64,000 nucleotides of DNA. Source: Mantis religiosa (Eukaryota; Arthropoda; Insecta; Mantodea; Mantidae). The translations under genes were made by a program, and so were the position numbers. The DNA lies in the NCBI GenBank assembly GCA_030765055.1, contig JAUKNK010000152.1, forward strand, positions 62,001 to 126,000, written 5' to 3'. Positions 30,992 to 42,720 of this stretch are shown here, in pieces (the first letter of the stretch is position 1; every line of letters begins with the position of its first letter). Under the pieces are notes generated by a model that worked only from the letters and a program-made list of their open reading frames with translations, was not told where the DNA came from and searched no databases.

Positions 30992-31330
30992 TTATACCGT
31001 GAAATTTTTTCCGGCATTTCGTTTCTTTATTTGATGGTTTACAACATTTTCTGATGGCTTTCCATCCTCCTCTTCTTCTTTCTCTTGACTTCTTAACCCT
31101 TCGTAACGGTTTTCCAAGGTGATGTAGTTCCGGTTTGCTTCCCGAAATTTTGTGCGCTTCTTCTGCACTATTTCAATGTATGCGCTTTCATTGTTTTCCG
31201 TCGCTGCACATATTTGGGTTTTCAGTGCTTCGTTTTCCTTTTTTAGTGACTTTACCTCATCCCTTGCTTTTTTCAGATCATTATTTAGTATATTTATTAC
31301 CAGCTGGAGTGACTCATTGTTCATTGAGTC
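30992..31330 (-). pseudogene. LINE A ORF1, coiled-coil N-terminal part
   Basis: From MNNESLQLVINILNNDLKKA (near 31325) the frame forms a charged coiled coil (RDEVKSLKKENEALKTQICA). A basic/acidic tail leads up to a stop near 30990. An upstream ATG at 31429 adds a hydrophobic stretch that is probably not part of ORF1. Confidence 0.65.
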
Positions 31331-31430
31331 AGGGACATTGAAGAGGTCATACATATATGGCCAATGCATCATGAGTAATAAATAGTACACGTGCATTAAG
31401 ATGTAAGCCATCACCATTTCAAGCACCAAC

Positions 31431-32257
31431 CTCAGAATACATCACGGTAGATCAACAATAATGTAAATCAAATCACTGTCGCCTGCAATCTGCTGCACAT
31501 ATTGAAAATGTATCTACTGAATGAGATATTAAAGAATTCCTCCATATTATATTGGGAGTGAGTATACACAATAACTTTAAACATGTCTTCAAATTTAATG
31601 TTGAGTAGGGCTACCATGAATTTTTACTGTAGGATAGTAACAATCTTGCTGGTCAATGCTCGTACCGCAAGGTGTTTTGTCAAGTTACACATTCACCAGC
31701 AAGGCCTAACAACACAAATGATATACGTAACATGAATTCACTGCATAATACATTTGTGCACTCCCAGTTTCAAAGTCTGCACATATCTGTTTTTGGATGG
31801 GCATATTAACCACAAGATGCAATAAGTGATAAGTAGGATTCCCAATTTGACGACATCCTTTTTTTCTGCTTTTACATTCTTTTTAAGTATTAAAAGCCTG
31901 AACTCAAAACTGATTATAAAAATATTAATTTTACTTGGCTCTTTCTGAAGTGTTAGGCAATTTTTAAAATTTGTGTCATTACTTGGTCTTTTTTCCCCCC
32001 ATTTTACTTCCTTTTCTAGTTCTTTTACTGTCTTCACTGCAAGAAATTAGACTACATAAAATTGTTATATTATTTAGTACTTATTTTTAACCTAAAAAAT
32101 AAATGGATATTTGATCACTGGATTGACAACGTATTGAAAATTGGTTTCCTACAAATACTGTCCATATTCTTGTTGCAGGGTGTCCCTCGACAATGCTTGT
32201 GTTGGTGTTCCGTTCAGTTTTAATAGTTTCATTCAACCATGCCTAAAATAAAGCCAT
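31431..32257. other. Intron 1 sequence without recognised content
   Basis: I see no motif-bearing frame. The 99-residue minus ORF near 31.7-32.0 kb is lysine-rich and AT-driven and shows no family features. Confidence 0.5.
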
Positions 32258-32654
32258 TTAACCCTTAGAATGGAATATTCATCATACAGGCTGATATACT
32301 TTCATTTTCTGCTACCAGAATTTTGCATGTGAATCTCTTCAGGCTTTACCTGCAGTCATTGTATCCAGTGATTGTTGCAGCCGGAAAAAGCCACTGTTTA
32401 TGGAAAACGTCGCCTGACAGATGGATATTCCTCAAAGGGCAAGTAAAAATACCCATCTCTTAGACGGATGTTCCTTGTAACGTAAAAAAGCATTCTTTTC
32501 TTGGCTGTAAACATGTTTATTATGATAGTTAAATGATGAAGCTTGGGCCATAAGTACTTACAGTAATATGTTGCCACAAACAGATTATTTTAAATGCGAG
32601 AGCCCCTCTTGATTTATCAGGGAAATATACGAGTCAAATGGAGAATTTAATGTC

Positions 32655-32768
32655 AGGATGGCACATTGGCCATGGCTGCTCAATGGGATAGAGCGACTGG
32701 ATGGAAACAGGAGATCCGTGGTTCAAATACCAGCCGTGGCATTGAATTTTTCATGTTGACTGTTTATT
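32655..32768 (+). mobile_element. SINE A copy inside piggyBac-2
   Basis: The head reads GGCTGCTCAATGGGATAGAGCG (A-box region) and GTGGTTCAAATACCAGCC (B-box region), then GGCATTGAATTTTTCATGTTGA. The tail is truncated. Confidence 0.75.
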
Positions 32769-32936
32769 ATGAGTTTCTAATATTTATTTTTACGATTACC
32801 TGAGTGTTTATTTTTGTAATTGTAGGCTCCTATAATGAGTATTAATCTGAATACCTTTTCGAATCGTACTAAGAAGATGGTAAGGATGGCTCTGGCTACA
32901 CCAGTAGCTGACTGACTCAGATGCACATTTAGACAT

Positions 32937-33590
32937 TGACTGATGATTCATATACTCCTGAACAACATGACTGCCACTATTTTCCGCATGATAGCTCATT
33001 GGACATTTCAGAAGCTGATATTAAAGACTTAGAAAACAATGCTCATGAGACGGTTAGAGGACACCATCAAGGTGAGTCAACAAATGAATCCACTGCAGAA
33101 CAAGTGCAAAATAGAACTGATAAAACAATACCTAAAGCCAGTGATTTGTCAAATGTTTCTGTTCCCTATATTGAAAAACCTGTTAAATATTTTGAAAAAA
33201 GAAACTGTTTTTCTTGGAGTTCCCAACCTCTAAATGCAGTGAATAGTAGATATGCCAGAAATACTTTAAGAATCACAATTTTTAAGCCCATAGGTTCAGC
33301 TCTTGTCTTCTGAACAGATATGGACATGGTCGATTCTGTTTATAAACCAACTAATGCCGATGACATCAGTGCTCTATTTGGGTTATTGGTTCTCTCTAGC
33401 ATTTTCAAATCAAGGGAATCTCACATCTCTCTTTTCAACTGGTGTCATTGGCAGGTCAATATTTAGGGCAATTATGCCTGAGAAAAGATGTAATGTTCTA
33501 CTTTGAAATCTTAGATCTGATGATGCTTCTACTCGCCAGACTAGGCAAGAAAGCGATCCGGCAGCTGCTATTTCAAATTAATTTGAGTAA
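32937..33590 (+). pseudogene. piggyBac-2 transposase, N-terminal part
   Basis: The frame 32936-33313 encodes an acidic N-terminus and CFSWSSQPLNAVNSRYARNT, as found before the core in PGBD-like transposases. In shifted frames it continues with ISALFGLLVLSSIFKSR, VIGRSIFRAIMPEKRCNVLL and LRSDDASTRQTRQESDPAAA, the dimerisation region before the first catalytic D. The first D itself is not seen; it would fall at the PLE-3 insertion. Confidence 0.72.
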
Positions 33591-33599
33591 TATAATTTT

Positions 33600-34045
33600 G
33601 AGTCGAACTAATACTCAATGCTCCATTTATTGCTAGTATTTACAGAGAACACGTTTCGTTAGGATCTTCCTAACATCATCAGCTGTTGTTGACTTATGGA
33701 TGTTGGTTTGGTGAACTCATTGGAGGCAACAGGTGCGTCTGTCGGTATCTTGATGAACTTGAAGTTTGGGTTTTCATCAAAGTAGTGTCGAAATTAAACA
33801 ATTTTCTTTCATATTTCTTTATGAAGATTTTTTCCCATGTGGTTAATGCAGCTGAACCTTGGACACTTTAATAAGTGGAGTTCTCATTCTATATCATGAT
33901 TCTCCTTCCAAAAATGGTACACTATCGCCGATTTATCTATTTCTTTGTTCCTGATGTTCCTAAAATGCTCTTTAAGCCTAATGTTCAAGTTCCTTTTAGT
34001 TTTTCCAATGTAATTGTCCGAAAAAGCCCTCAAAATACGGTATAA
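33600..34045 (-). mobile_element. PLE-3 fragment (endonuclease end and 3' terminus)
   Basis: The minus frames read IGKTKRNLNIRLKEHFRNIR (GIY-YIG core, near 34010), then KEIDKSAIVYHFW and, in another frame, the stretch HMGKNLHKEI. The 3' end holds a hammerhead-like motif. It interrupts piggyBac-2. Confidence 0.75.
33634..33690 (-). ncRNA. Hammerhead-like motif of PLE-3, eroded
   Basis: The minus strand reads CUGAUGA, U, then stem II GUUAGG/CCUAAC with loop AAGAU (six perfect pairs), then GAAAC GUGUUC. Core and stem II are intact, but stem III (ACGUGU) is no longer self-complementary and the bases after the cut site fit stem I poorly. The extra U beside stem II is shared with PLE-1. Confidence 0.55.
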
Positions 34046-34079
34046 AAATGTTGTGCATTACTAATGCGCACAATTCTTA

Positions 34080-34760
34080 AATTCATAATGGCTACTTATA
34101 TGTTAACAAGCAAAGTGACAGTGTCACTCTTTCTGACGTGAAAAAGCTCGAGAAGCCGACAAAGGCAACAGTGAGACTCACTAAGGAATTGGTTGGTACA
34201 AAGAGAAACATAACAGGCGATAATTGGTTTATGCCAGTAGAAGCGATAGGTTCTGTAGCAAAGGAACCTGACAATTGTTGGTAGCTTTAAGGGTAACAAG
34301 CCCCAAATACTGAACAAGTTTATACCAGGCCAGACCAGTAAGATCGAGTATATATGGATACACAAAGGAATATACACTTCTTTCATATGTACCAAAAAGG
34401 TCAAAATCAGCCATTTTATTGTCATCTATGGACCACACCCAGTATACTGATGCAATGTCTTAAGCCTGAAATTATTTCTTTCTACAACTCAACAAAATCT
34501 GGAGTTGACACCCTTGACATAAAATGCAGTAACTACTGTGTAAACAGAAGGACAACAAGATGGCCCCTTGCCATATTCTACCAATTGATTGTAATAAGTT
34601 GCTATAATGCTTATGTCCTGTACAAAAACTATGCAATGTTTGTATTGCTTATATATAATCTTATTCTCATCCACTGTGTATTTATAAAGTCAATATTTTG
34701 CTTAGTTCTGTATAAAAACTGTTGTGATACATTTATATGTACTGAACTAAGTATGTAAAA
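34080..34760 (+). pseudogene. piggyBac-2 transposase, C-terminal core
   Basis: The first frame reads VKKLEKPTKATVRLTKELVG then TKRNITGDNWF (second catalytic D). After a shift, the frame from 34354 ends with LKPEIISFYNSTKSGVDTLD (third D), CSNYCVNRRTTRWPLAIFYQ and SCYNAYVLYKN. These are standard signatures of insect PGBD-type transposases. There is no clear cysteine-rich tail before the gypsy-3 fragment. Confidence 0.82.
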
Positions 34761-34789
34761 CTTTTAAAACAAAAAAGTATAATATGCCA

Positions 34790-35538
34790 TCCTGAACCAG
34801 GATGCAAAGACAATCACAGACTGCCTCATGAAGCAACTGTTCTGCCTTTTTGGGGTGCCGTTAGAGCTCCACAGTGACCAGGACACCAATTTTGAGTCTA
34901 ACCTGATGAAGGAGGCACTAGAAAGACTTGGGGTGAACAAGACCCGCACAACACCCCTACATCCGCAGCTGGACGGCATGGTCAAGAGGTATATCAGGAC
35001 CCTAGAAGAACAGCTGAGGAAGGTCATGGCCAGCCATCAGTGAGACTGGGACAGCAAGGTGCTACTGTTGTTGCTGGCCTACCGCTCGTCAACATAAGAC
35101 ACCACTGGGATGACTCCAGCCAGCTTAATGTTCGGCCAAGAGTTACGCCTCCCCTGTGACCCGGACTTTGGGAGCTCTCTGGAAGCAAAACAGCCAGCAA
35201 CCAAGTACGCGGAGAACCTGGTGGTTCATCTCCACGACATGCATGAGATGGCTCGTCAGAACATCCAGAAGGCACGCGACCGCATGAAGACCCGATATGA
35301 CAGGCAAACCAACAGCCAAGGGTTCCAGCAAGATGAATTGGTCTGGTTGTATCGCCATACTTGGACCAAGGGACGCTGCCCGAAACTTCAACAACCATGG
35401 CAAGGACTGTACTGGATGGTAAAGAGGATTAACGACGTGGTCTACTGCATCCAGAAGGCGCCCCAAGGAAAAATGTTGGTGGTACACCTGGATCATCTGT
35501 CCCGTTACGATGGTGCTGTTCGGGATGACCAGCCTTGA
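34790..35538 (+). pseudogene. gypsy-3 integrase, C-terminal part
   Basis: The frame has HSDQDTNFESNLMKEAL (second catalytic D) and MVKRYIRTLEE, where the catalytic glutamate is changed to K compared with MVERYIKTLEE in gypsy-1. It continues TPASLMFGQELRLPCD to the stop at 35536. In-frame stops at 35041 and 35096 interrupt it. Confidence 0.82.
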
Positions 35539-35549
35539 GGAGGGAGCAG

Positions 35550-35935
35550 TGTCGTGACTGGCAGCCGATGCACACAGAGGGCAGATAGTGCAGCGCAGAG
35601 ATAAAAGAGCTTGCCGAAACAGATAAATTACTGGAAAGTTTGTCTTTCGTCTGGTGCTTTCTTGTTTGTTACAGAACATTCCAGAAATATCAATGGACAT
35701 ATAAAAAGGAGCCTCGATCGCCAGTGAGAGACAGAGTTGAATTGGAAGTTGAGAATCGTCTGCATACAGCTGTGCTTTGAAAGTGAACTCTTGTTTGTGG
35801 CCAGCGACCTTGAGCATTGTATGTTATGTAATTCTGCTACTGTAAGGCTTGACCAAAGTGTATTTCTATGGAAATAAAGAGCATATTGGAATTTCTGCAA
35901 TTGGACTTTTAATTCTACGAACCCACAAAGTCACA
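35550..35935 (+). repeat. 3' LTR of gypsy-3
   Basis: It is 386 bp, TGTCGTGACTGG to GTCACA, directly after the polypurine tract TTGAGGAGGGAGCAG (35535-35549). AATAAAGAGCATATTGGAAT near 35873 matches the same spot in the gypsy-2 LTR. Confidence 0.85.
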
Positions 35936-36264
35936 ACCATCTCATAGACATATCATTAAAGGATATAAAATGAGGTTCCATTCTAAGGGTTAAATCTTGT
36001 AATTTAAGACATTTGTATCAGAGTTTGGAAATGATTTGTTTTGTGTTATTTTTTTAAGATATGCAAAACAAAGACAAAAGAAAATGAAGTATTTGGCAAC
36101 ATGTGGGTCACAGTACAACTTGCAAGTTATGAAGTAGTCCACAAAACTTTTATTGCAACAAAGTATATCTAGTAGTAGTATGAATGGGGATTTTTTTTTT
36201 CAGTGCTCAAAACTGCCCTCACAGTTTGACGTGTAGGCCTTTTGTGCTAGTATAGCTATGAAGG

Positions 36265-38683
36265 AGAACAAATTTCAGATTTTTACAGAAACTTGTGAAA
36301 CTTCAGTTTCTGCAAACATCTGCCCTGTCAGATCATTACGCACAAATGTTAAAATTAGTTGTCCCAGTAGATCAGCATAACCCAAAACAGAATGCAAAAA
36401 AAATATTCAAAAAGGTTAGACTTGCTAATGATGACAATCTAAGCTATCTAAATTTTCTATTAAGTAAAGAATCTTGGGAAAGCGTGTACACTGAGCGAAA
36501 TCTAAACGATGCCATGAATGCATTTTTGGACACATTTGATTTTCACTTTGTAACAGCCATACCAATAGTTAAAGTAGCAATGAACAAGCTAGGTAATAAG
36601 TGGATCACAACAGGAATCCGCAAATCTGGTGATAGATTAAAATTCTTGAGCAAATTCATGAAGGAAAACAAGACTACACCGGATTTTAAGGCCTATTATG
36701 TAAAATATCGAAATATATATAATAAAGTTATAAGAGCAGCCAAAAAGTTACATAACGATGAAACAATAAAAAAAGCAGTTAATAAAACTAAATCCATATG
36801 GCAAGTAATTAAGCACGAAATAAAAAATGGACCCAAATTGAAAGAAAATTACCATCTAGAAATTAATGGCCAAAAAGTAAGTGATCCTAAACAAATTTCA
36901 AAATTATTCAACCAGTTTTATTCAACTGTAGCGGAGAAACTGTTAAATACTCATTCTCTAGGAAAGAAGGAAAGATTAAGTGTAAAGAAAAATGAACATA
37001 GCAAGTTTTTAATTCCAGTAACAGTTGAGGAAGTTAAAGATGTTATAAAAAAATTGAAGAATAAGAAATCAGTAGGAATAGATGGTTACTCTAACTGCGT
37101 CATAAAGCATTGCTCCTTATTCCTAATTGAACCACTGACGTACTTGATAAATCTTTCACTTTCAAGTGGGATGTTCCCCAACAGGTTAAAAAAAGGTAAA
37201 GTGAAACCCATCTTTAAAAAAGGTAACAAAGGGGAGGTAGGAAATTACAGGCCAATTTCCATAATTTCAACTTTTGCAAAGATCTTCGAACAAATAATGT
37301 ATAAAAGAGTAACAAGCTTTTTGGAAAAATTTAAAGTAATTAATGACAATCAAAATGGTTTTCGAAAAAATAAATCAACAAGTTCTGCACTGATGAATTT
37401 CATTGAACAAGTGTATGAAACACTAGATAGTAAACAACTAGGGATAGGCATTTTTTTAGATCTTACAAAGGCGTTTGACCTGGTTGATCACAAACTTTTA
37501 CTAGAAAAATTATCCTCATATGGCATAAGGGGGTTAGCTTTAGATTGGTTCAGATCTTATCTGGAGAATAGAGAGCAATCGGTGGAAATAGAGTATTTTG
37601 ATAGCGAAACGAGTGAAGTTAAAACTCAGATTTCAAGTAGCGCTATAATGAAATATGGGGTCCCTCAAGGTTCGGTGCTTGGACCTCTTTTATTTATAGG
37701 GTACATTAATGATTTGGCAGATAATGTGGAAAACAGAACCAATATAAATGTTACACTTTTTGCAGATGATACAAATATTTTTATCAAAGGGGTGAATAAG
37801 GAAGGGACAGATGTACATATTGAAAATAATCTAAAATATATTAAAAAATTGTTTAGTGCCAATATGTTAATATTGAGTAAGGAGAAAACAGCAGCCCTAA
37901 GCTTCTATAATAAAATGAGTGGAAGTCAATTGTATCCAAAATTAATGCTGGGACAAGACCAAATACATTACGTACAAACTATCAAATTTCTGGGACTAAT
38001 ACTAGATGAAAATTTAAATTGGGAAACTCACATAGAGGCATTGACGAAAAAGCTTAGTAAAATGTGTTTCTTAATGAGGGCGATTACAGGCATGTCAAGC
38101 TTGAAAGTTCGGAGAATAGTGTACTTTTCATATATACACTGTTTGTTGGCACATGGTATAATTTTTTGGGGAAATTCTAAAGACAGTATAAAAGTATTCA
38201 GATACCAAAAGAAAATAATTAGAATCATAGCGGATGTCTCAAGCACAACTAGTTGTAAGCCATACTTCAGTAAATTAGGTATCTTACCACTGCCAAGTAT
38301 ATACAAATATGAAACTCTTGTACATATGAAAGCAAGCCTAAGTTTATTCAAAACAAATTCATATACATAACACTAGAACAAAGAATAATTTATTTGTGAA
38401 GTCACACAAAACAAAGATGTATGAAAATAGTTTCACATATGCTGGCTTACATCTTTACAATAAGCTACCTGAATCTATAAAAAAGATTGAATCACAACAT
38501 CAATTTAAGAAATTGTTATTAAACTTCCTTAGAGCCAATAGCTTCTACAGCGTGGATGAATTTTTAAATTTGTAAATATTTAGTTAGCTACCTTAATTAT
38601 AAATATTGTACTTAGTTTTTAATTTGACGTGTCCTATAACATGTACATGTTTTAATGGATGAATCAATAAATCAAATCAAATC
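36265..38683 (+). mobile_element. LINE B copy, 5'-truncated, mostly open
   Basis: The copy holds the end of the endonuclease, the linker, the full RT and the 3' UTR. It ends in an AAATC-type repeat tail (ATCAATAAATCAAATCAAAT near 38663-38682). Its 3' part is nearly identical to the fragment at 24909-25797, so this family was active relatively recently. Confidence 0.88.
36295..38370 (+). pseudogene. LINE B ORF2: endonuclease end and RT
   Basis: The 691-residue frame starts near the end of the endonuclease (ALSDHYAQ, catalytic SDH, residues 11-13). Linker KWITTGIRKSGDRLKF follows, then RT motifs VGIDGYSNCVIKH, GKVKPIFKKGN, NYRPISIISTFAKIFEQIM, QNGFRKNKSTSSAL, IFLDLTKAFDLVDH (motif A), YGVPQGSVLGPLLF (motif B) and FADDTNIF (motif C, near 37760). 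Near 38355 an 8-base loss between two AAATTC copies shifts the frame. The true C-terminus (YNKLPESIKKIE...FYSVDEFLNL) continues to about 38573. The ATG at 36295 is an accident of truncation. Confidence 0.9.
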
Positions 38684-39880
38684 TCATTTTAAACATTGAA
38701 CGAAGCTAAATTGAACAGTTTTATTGATAATTTCGGATATCCTATCCCAGATAAATTAAATCTTTGGAACAACTACCTGTCAAAAGATTACAACACCATT
38801 AGCAATATACAGGGAATAGTACATGAAAAAACAAAAAAAGTTCATATCCACTGACAAAATGAGTGCTGTAGAAAATCGTTATGTAGCTAACAATGATTGG
38901 CACACTGAAGATTGATGGATCAGGCAAAAGTGAGGTATCAGACAATCACTCCACAGAAATGACTGATGCAGCAGCTTATACACCGTGAAAGTGCAGTGCA
39001 CATGCTATGCACAGAGTGGCACATTTGTCTCAAGGGGACTGTATAGTGTCAAAGACAAGGCTCCCAGCTGTCATAACTCAATGGGACAACTGGACTGATT
39101 CAGCAATTTATTATTGCAATCATTTCCAGATGGCATTCGCAAAACACAAACTGATGGTCAGCTAGCCTTCATAAAGGCTTAGCACAAGGAATCACATATG
39201 TACAGCAGAAAGGTACAAGTCTGGAAAGTTCTTTAGTTAAAATTGCATCTTATTTGAAGTGTAGTGAGAATTTGGAAGAAATCTAAGAAAGTGGAAAGTG
39301 CTCTTGATAAAAACTCCACAAGTGCTACCCAGTGAAACATTTGATATTTCCTCCATTGAAGAGGTTGCTGCCAATGATCCAGTAGTATCCAGTTGTGGAA
39401 AGGCATTTCTCAAAGTATAAAACTCTGCTTTCTCACAACTGCTGCTCCCTAAACTTTAAGAGTCTACCATGCTGTCGGTTGTCTAAATAAGGAAAGATGT
39501 TTTTACACAGTCATCTTCCTAAAATATATAAATTTGCAAATTTAAATCATCAATTTTTAATTTCAGTTCTAACATTACATAAATAAGGATTGTGCTGCAC
39601 TCTCATACTCTGAAATGAAGACAAAATTTTATGTAATTTTTATATCACTTTATTGATCTGTTTAGGTCATCAAAATCTGGGCCCAGGTGATGAGCACACG
39701 AAATGCACACCTGTTTAATGCTTTTTCTTGATTTGTGTAAGTTGATAGCTTAATGGCATCCGCATTAACATGTAGCAGAATGGTGATGGTTTATCTTTAT
39801 TTTGTGACAACCTTTTTGGGTAGTACTGTTGTTGGAATTAAAAGAGAGATTAAGGTGAAACTGCATGTAATTACATTGGA
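38684..39880. other. Intron 1 sequence, unrecognised
   Basis: A coding-looking stretch at 38712-38830 (FIDNFGYPIPDKLNLWNNYL) suggests an old transposon piece, but I cannot name the family. The remainder shows short frames only. Confidence 0.35.
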
Positions 39881-39882
39881 AG

Positions 39883-40010
39883 TTAATTAAATTTAAAGGG
39901 AGTCGATTAATGACACTAAACAACACTTACTTTTTGTCATTAATCAACTCCCTTTAAATTTAATTTATCATAACAACACTGTTTTCAACACTTCCAAGAA
40001 AGGAATTACA
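39883..40010. repeat. Palindromic repeat, reverse copy of 18.98 kb repeat
   Basis: Arms at 39883-39914 and 39935-39968 (TTAAATTTAAAGGGAGTC and its complement) form a fold-back. The right flank, TTTCAACACTTCCAAGAAAG, is the reverse complement of the sequence at 18982-19005. Confidence 0.7.
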
Positions 40011-40364
40011 TTGGAAGTGTTGTCAGGAGAGCCTGAAATCAATCCACCCACTACTTTTAGGACAATTTTAATAAATATGGCACATTTCCACTACTGCACA
40101 TGCACGATGGGGACTAATAAGTTAAAGAAGTGAAATCCAATGGATTGGTGATGTTCTGATTTCCTACAGATTCTATAACTATGCCTGGCCACAACGGTTT
40201 CACTCCACTTATAAGAACACATCTTGGTTACACTTTGCCATGTTTATTAGTTATGTTGGCAGCTCTGTAACAGCATTTGTGAAAAGCATTAACAGCTGTA
40301 GGATGCCACCTCTAGGAAAAATTCAAAAATAATGTTTAACTTTGTGTAATACTGTGTTCCATTT

Positions 40365-40440
40365 TTAGATATAATCAGGAACTTTTTGGGACCATCCCAA
40401 CCCCATCATCAGCTAACAGGTGGACTTGTAATTGTTTCCT
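40365..40440 (-). ncRNA. Very eroded PLE hammerhead-like motif
   Basis: The minus strand has GCTGATGATGGGGTTGGG, then TCCCAAAAAGTTCCTGAT. CUGAUGA and a GGG/CCC stem II are present, but GAAAC has become AAAAG. No coding part of a PLE was found next to it. Confidence 0.3.
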
Positions 40441-40659
40441 CTTGTTTTAATGGTTGACATTAGAGGTGCAGTTAGATGGCAGGCGTGATATCATGGCTCG
40501 AGCTCTGCCAACATCCAAAGCATGCTTTCGCAGAAAATACCAACATTATGTAAGCAAACTAGCGATACTGTAATATGTAAGGAAACTGGCAGTTTATGTT
40601 ATTTAAAGTAGCAGATTATCATTGTTTACCCACTTTAGTCTTGCCAGATTGATGATAAT

Positions 40660-42330
40660 GATTTCAATTTCAATTTATTCATCCCCTATATTTCATACAG
40701 AGGATACGTTATTTTACATTATAAGAAAAACATAAAATACACTCATAAGTCTACTGTATGTACTGCTTAGAAACTAAAATGTACATTGTTTATTTTCCAT
40801 TTTTTGTTTTGTACTCTTCCACACTATAAAAAGCTTGTTCTGACAAATACCTTTTTATATTCTTAATATTACACAGTTTAGCATTCAAGTTGGCAACAAC
40901 TTGTTTCCATGACATCATTCCATTAAAGTGCACCTCTACCCAGTGAACTTTTAAGTTATGTAAGTCAATAAATCAAGATTAGCTTCACTTTTATAAATTC
41001 TTTTAATTATAATTTTAAAAGTCTTGCCATCAAGCTTAGCTCTGTTTGCATACATTAAGAAACCTAAAAATTTGTCTTAGCCAAAATTCCTTAACAATTA
41101 CAATACAGGGTCACTTAGCACATAGCAAGCACGTGTTTATATTTATTTACATCCAGTTTATCATACATATGATTTTGGACATGTCAGAAATACAATCACA
41201 TATTTACAAATTAGTTTCTCAGATTTCCTTTAAGTCGTACAAACATTTGTTAATCAGATACATTCTCAACTTCCTTTCAGATTGCTGTTTACAAACATCA
41301 GCTGCAGATATAATTTCTTATGGTAGTTTCTTATAGAGTGTGATTCCGGAAATATATACATCTTTTAGATAGACACTTTATGCCTAAAATAGTCCACGTT
41401 TCCACTTGTTCAGTGTGCATGCATTTGGTTGCTTTTTATTGGTTTGAACCTATCTATTACATACATTATTGCTCTGAATGCATAGAGAGAGTAGATGAAG
41501 ATTTCCTTACATGATTTCCTTGCTTTTAGATTAAACATGATTGTAATACATTTCTTTTGATATATAAACAATTTGTCCATATGCAGCACCCCAGATTTCA
41601 ATCCTATAAGAAATGAGTGGATAGAAACATCCATTGTATGTTACTGTAACTGTACTTGCTCAAGTATATAAGTAGATATACTGTTTTACTCTTTTTTCCT
41701 ACATATATGTTCATGTTAGCCTATCATCAACAACAAGACCTAAAAATTTGTGTTTTTGCTTTAAGAATATTCTTACTATCTACTTTTAGTATCATATTAC
41801 TACCATTTTTATTGAATTGCATCATTTTTTGCATGTCGCAGTGTAGATCTATTGATTTGAAGTAATTTAACAGCCAAGAAGTGGTATTATTTAATGTAGT
41901 ATTTAATCCTTCTACCGTTTTATTCCAGCATACAGCTGTGGTATCATCTGCATATGTTACCACTGAAGTATTCAGGAGAATTTTAATATCATTGATATAA
42001 ATAAACAGTAAAGGCCCCAACACTGTCCCTTGCGGTACAGCATACTTCAGTTTCCAAATTTGACTTTACTTTTTGTATATATTTTTTGTATGATATTTCT
42101 GTAAACTGATTTCTTCCAATCAGATAAATATGAATTAAATCCAAGGTTAATCCTCTTATACCATACTTTTCCAACTTACTAATTAAATATTATGGTCAAT
42201 GCAAAGGCCTTAGATAGACCAAAAAATAATGTACTGACCTTTTTGTTATTTTCAAGATTTTCAATTATTTCATGTATATTAATAGCTGAAATAGTGGACC
42301 GCTTTTCTAAACCCATGTTGAGAGTTCTGT
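40660..42330 (-). mobile_element. LINE C relic (CR1-like RT)
   Basis: In minus frames from right to left: QHGFRKAVHYFS-like (42310), FFGLSKAFAL-like motif A (42230), KYGIRGLTLDLIHIYLIGRN, LGPLLFIYINDI, VVTYADDTTAVCW (motif C, 41960) and SFLIGLKSGVLHMDKLFIYQ. The 3' end has a GAAATT-type tail near 40660. There are many stops. Confidence 0.78.
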
Positions 42331-42720
42331 AATATATTAAATTTACTCAAGTAGTTATCTAATCTTGACAACAATAAAGGGTCATACATATTAACTGTGG
42401 CATTAGCTACATCATTCCTGTAGGCCCTCATTTAAAGCACCAAAAAATACCTACTCTTGCTGACGAATACATATATTTTGTTAAGTATGGCCATTGTACT
42501 AGCACATATACTGCAAATCTGCTAAGGATATTACTATTCTGCAATAAAAACACATAACTTTCCATCCTACCTATATTAGGTAATGCAAATCAACAAAATC
42601 TTCAAGAAAAGTCATTCTTATATAATCACCCTCCATATAATATGGAGGCATTTTTTTATATTCTATGGAGCAGATTGAATGTGACAGTGATTTGATGATT
42701 TTTATTATTGTTGAATGACT

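Larger units (their letters stand above)
23940..31430 (-). mobile_element. LINE A: CR1-like retrotransposon with nested insertions
   Basis: In minus sense the order is: ORF1 coiled coil (about 31325-30992), ORF1 SGNH-esterase part (30893-30408), AP-type endonuclease (30246-29635), linker, and RT (28964 to 23964). A piggyBac element (26021-28545) and a LINE B fragment (about 24909-25797) interrupt the RT. This ORF1/ORF2 layout is that of CR1-group elements. It lies in intron 1 of ZNF367 in the gene's own orientation. Confidence 0.85.
34785..35935 (+). mobile_element. gypsy-3: integrase fragment plus 3' LTR
   Basis: It starts within the integrase (AILNQDAKTITDCL) and runs to a complete 3' LTR. 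Everything upstream is missing. It lies near the right end of piggyBac-2, and the next bases after the LTR (ACCA) give no matching duplication, so a deletion has removed the left part. Confidence 0.85.
32262..35989 (+). mobile_element. piggyBac-2 with TTAA ends, carrying nested elements
   Basis: TTAA at 32258-32261 and 35990-35993 flanks the termini CCCTTAGAATGGAA and TTCCATTCTAAGGG, which are exact inverted repeats over 14 bases. Inside are transposase pieces at 32937-33590 and 34080-34760. SINE A, a PLE-3 fragment and a gypsy-3 fragment have landed between or beside them. A different family from piggyBac-1. Confidence 0.85.

Noticed and set aside
31738..32037. Lysine-rich 99-residue minus ORF
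   Set aside because: No motif, AT-driven composition, no splice or promoter context.
33510..33535. CTGATGATGC on the plus strand as a hammerhead
   Set aside because: It is part of the piggyBac-2 coding sequence, with no matching core.
42160..42470. An additional gene beyond the LINE C RT
   Set aside because: The fragments only extend the RT toward its N-terminus and then fade into unrecognised AT-rich sequence.
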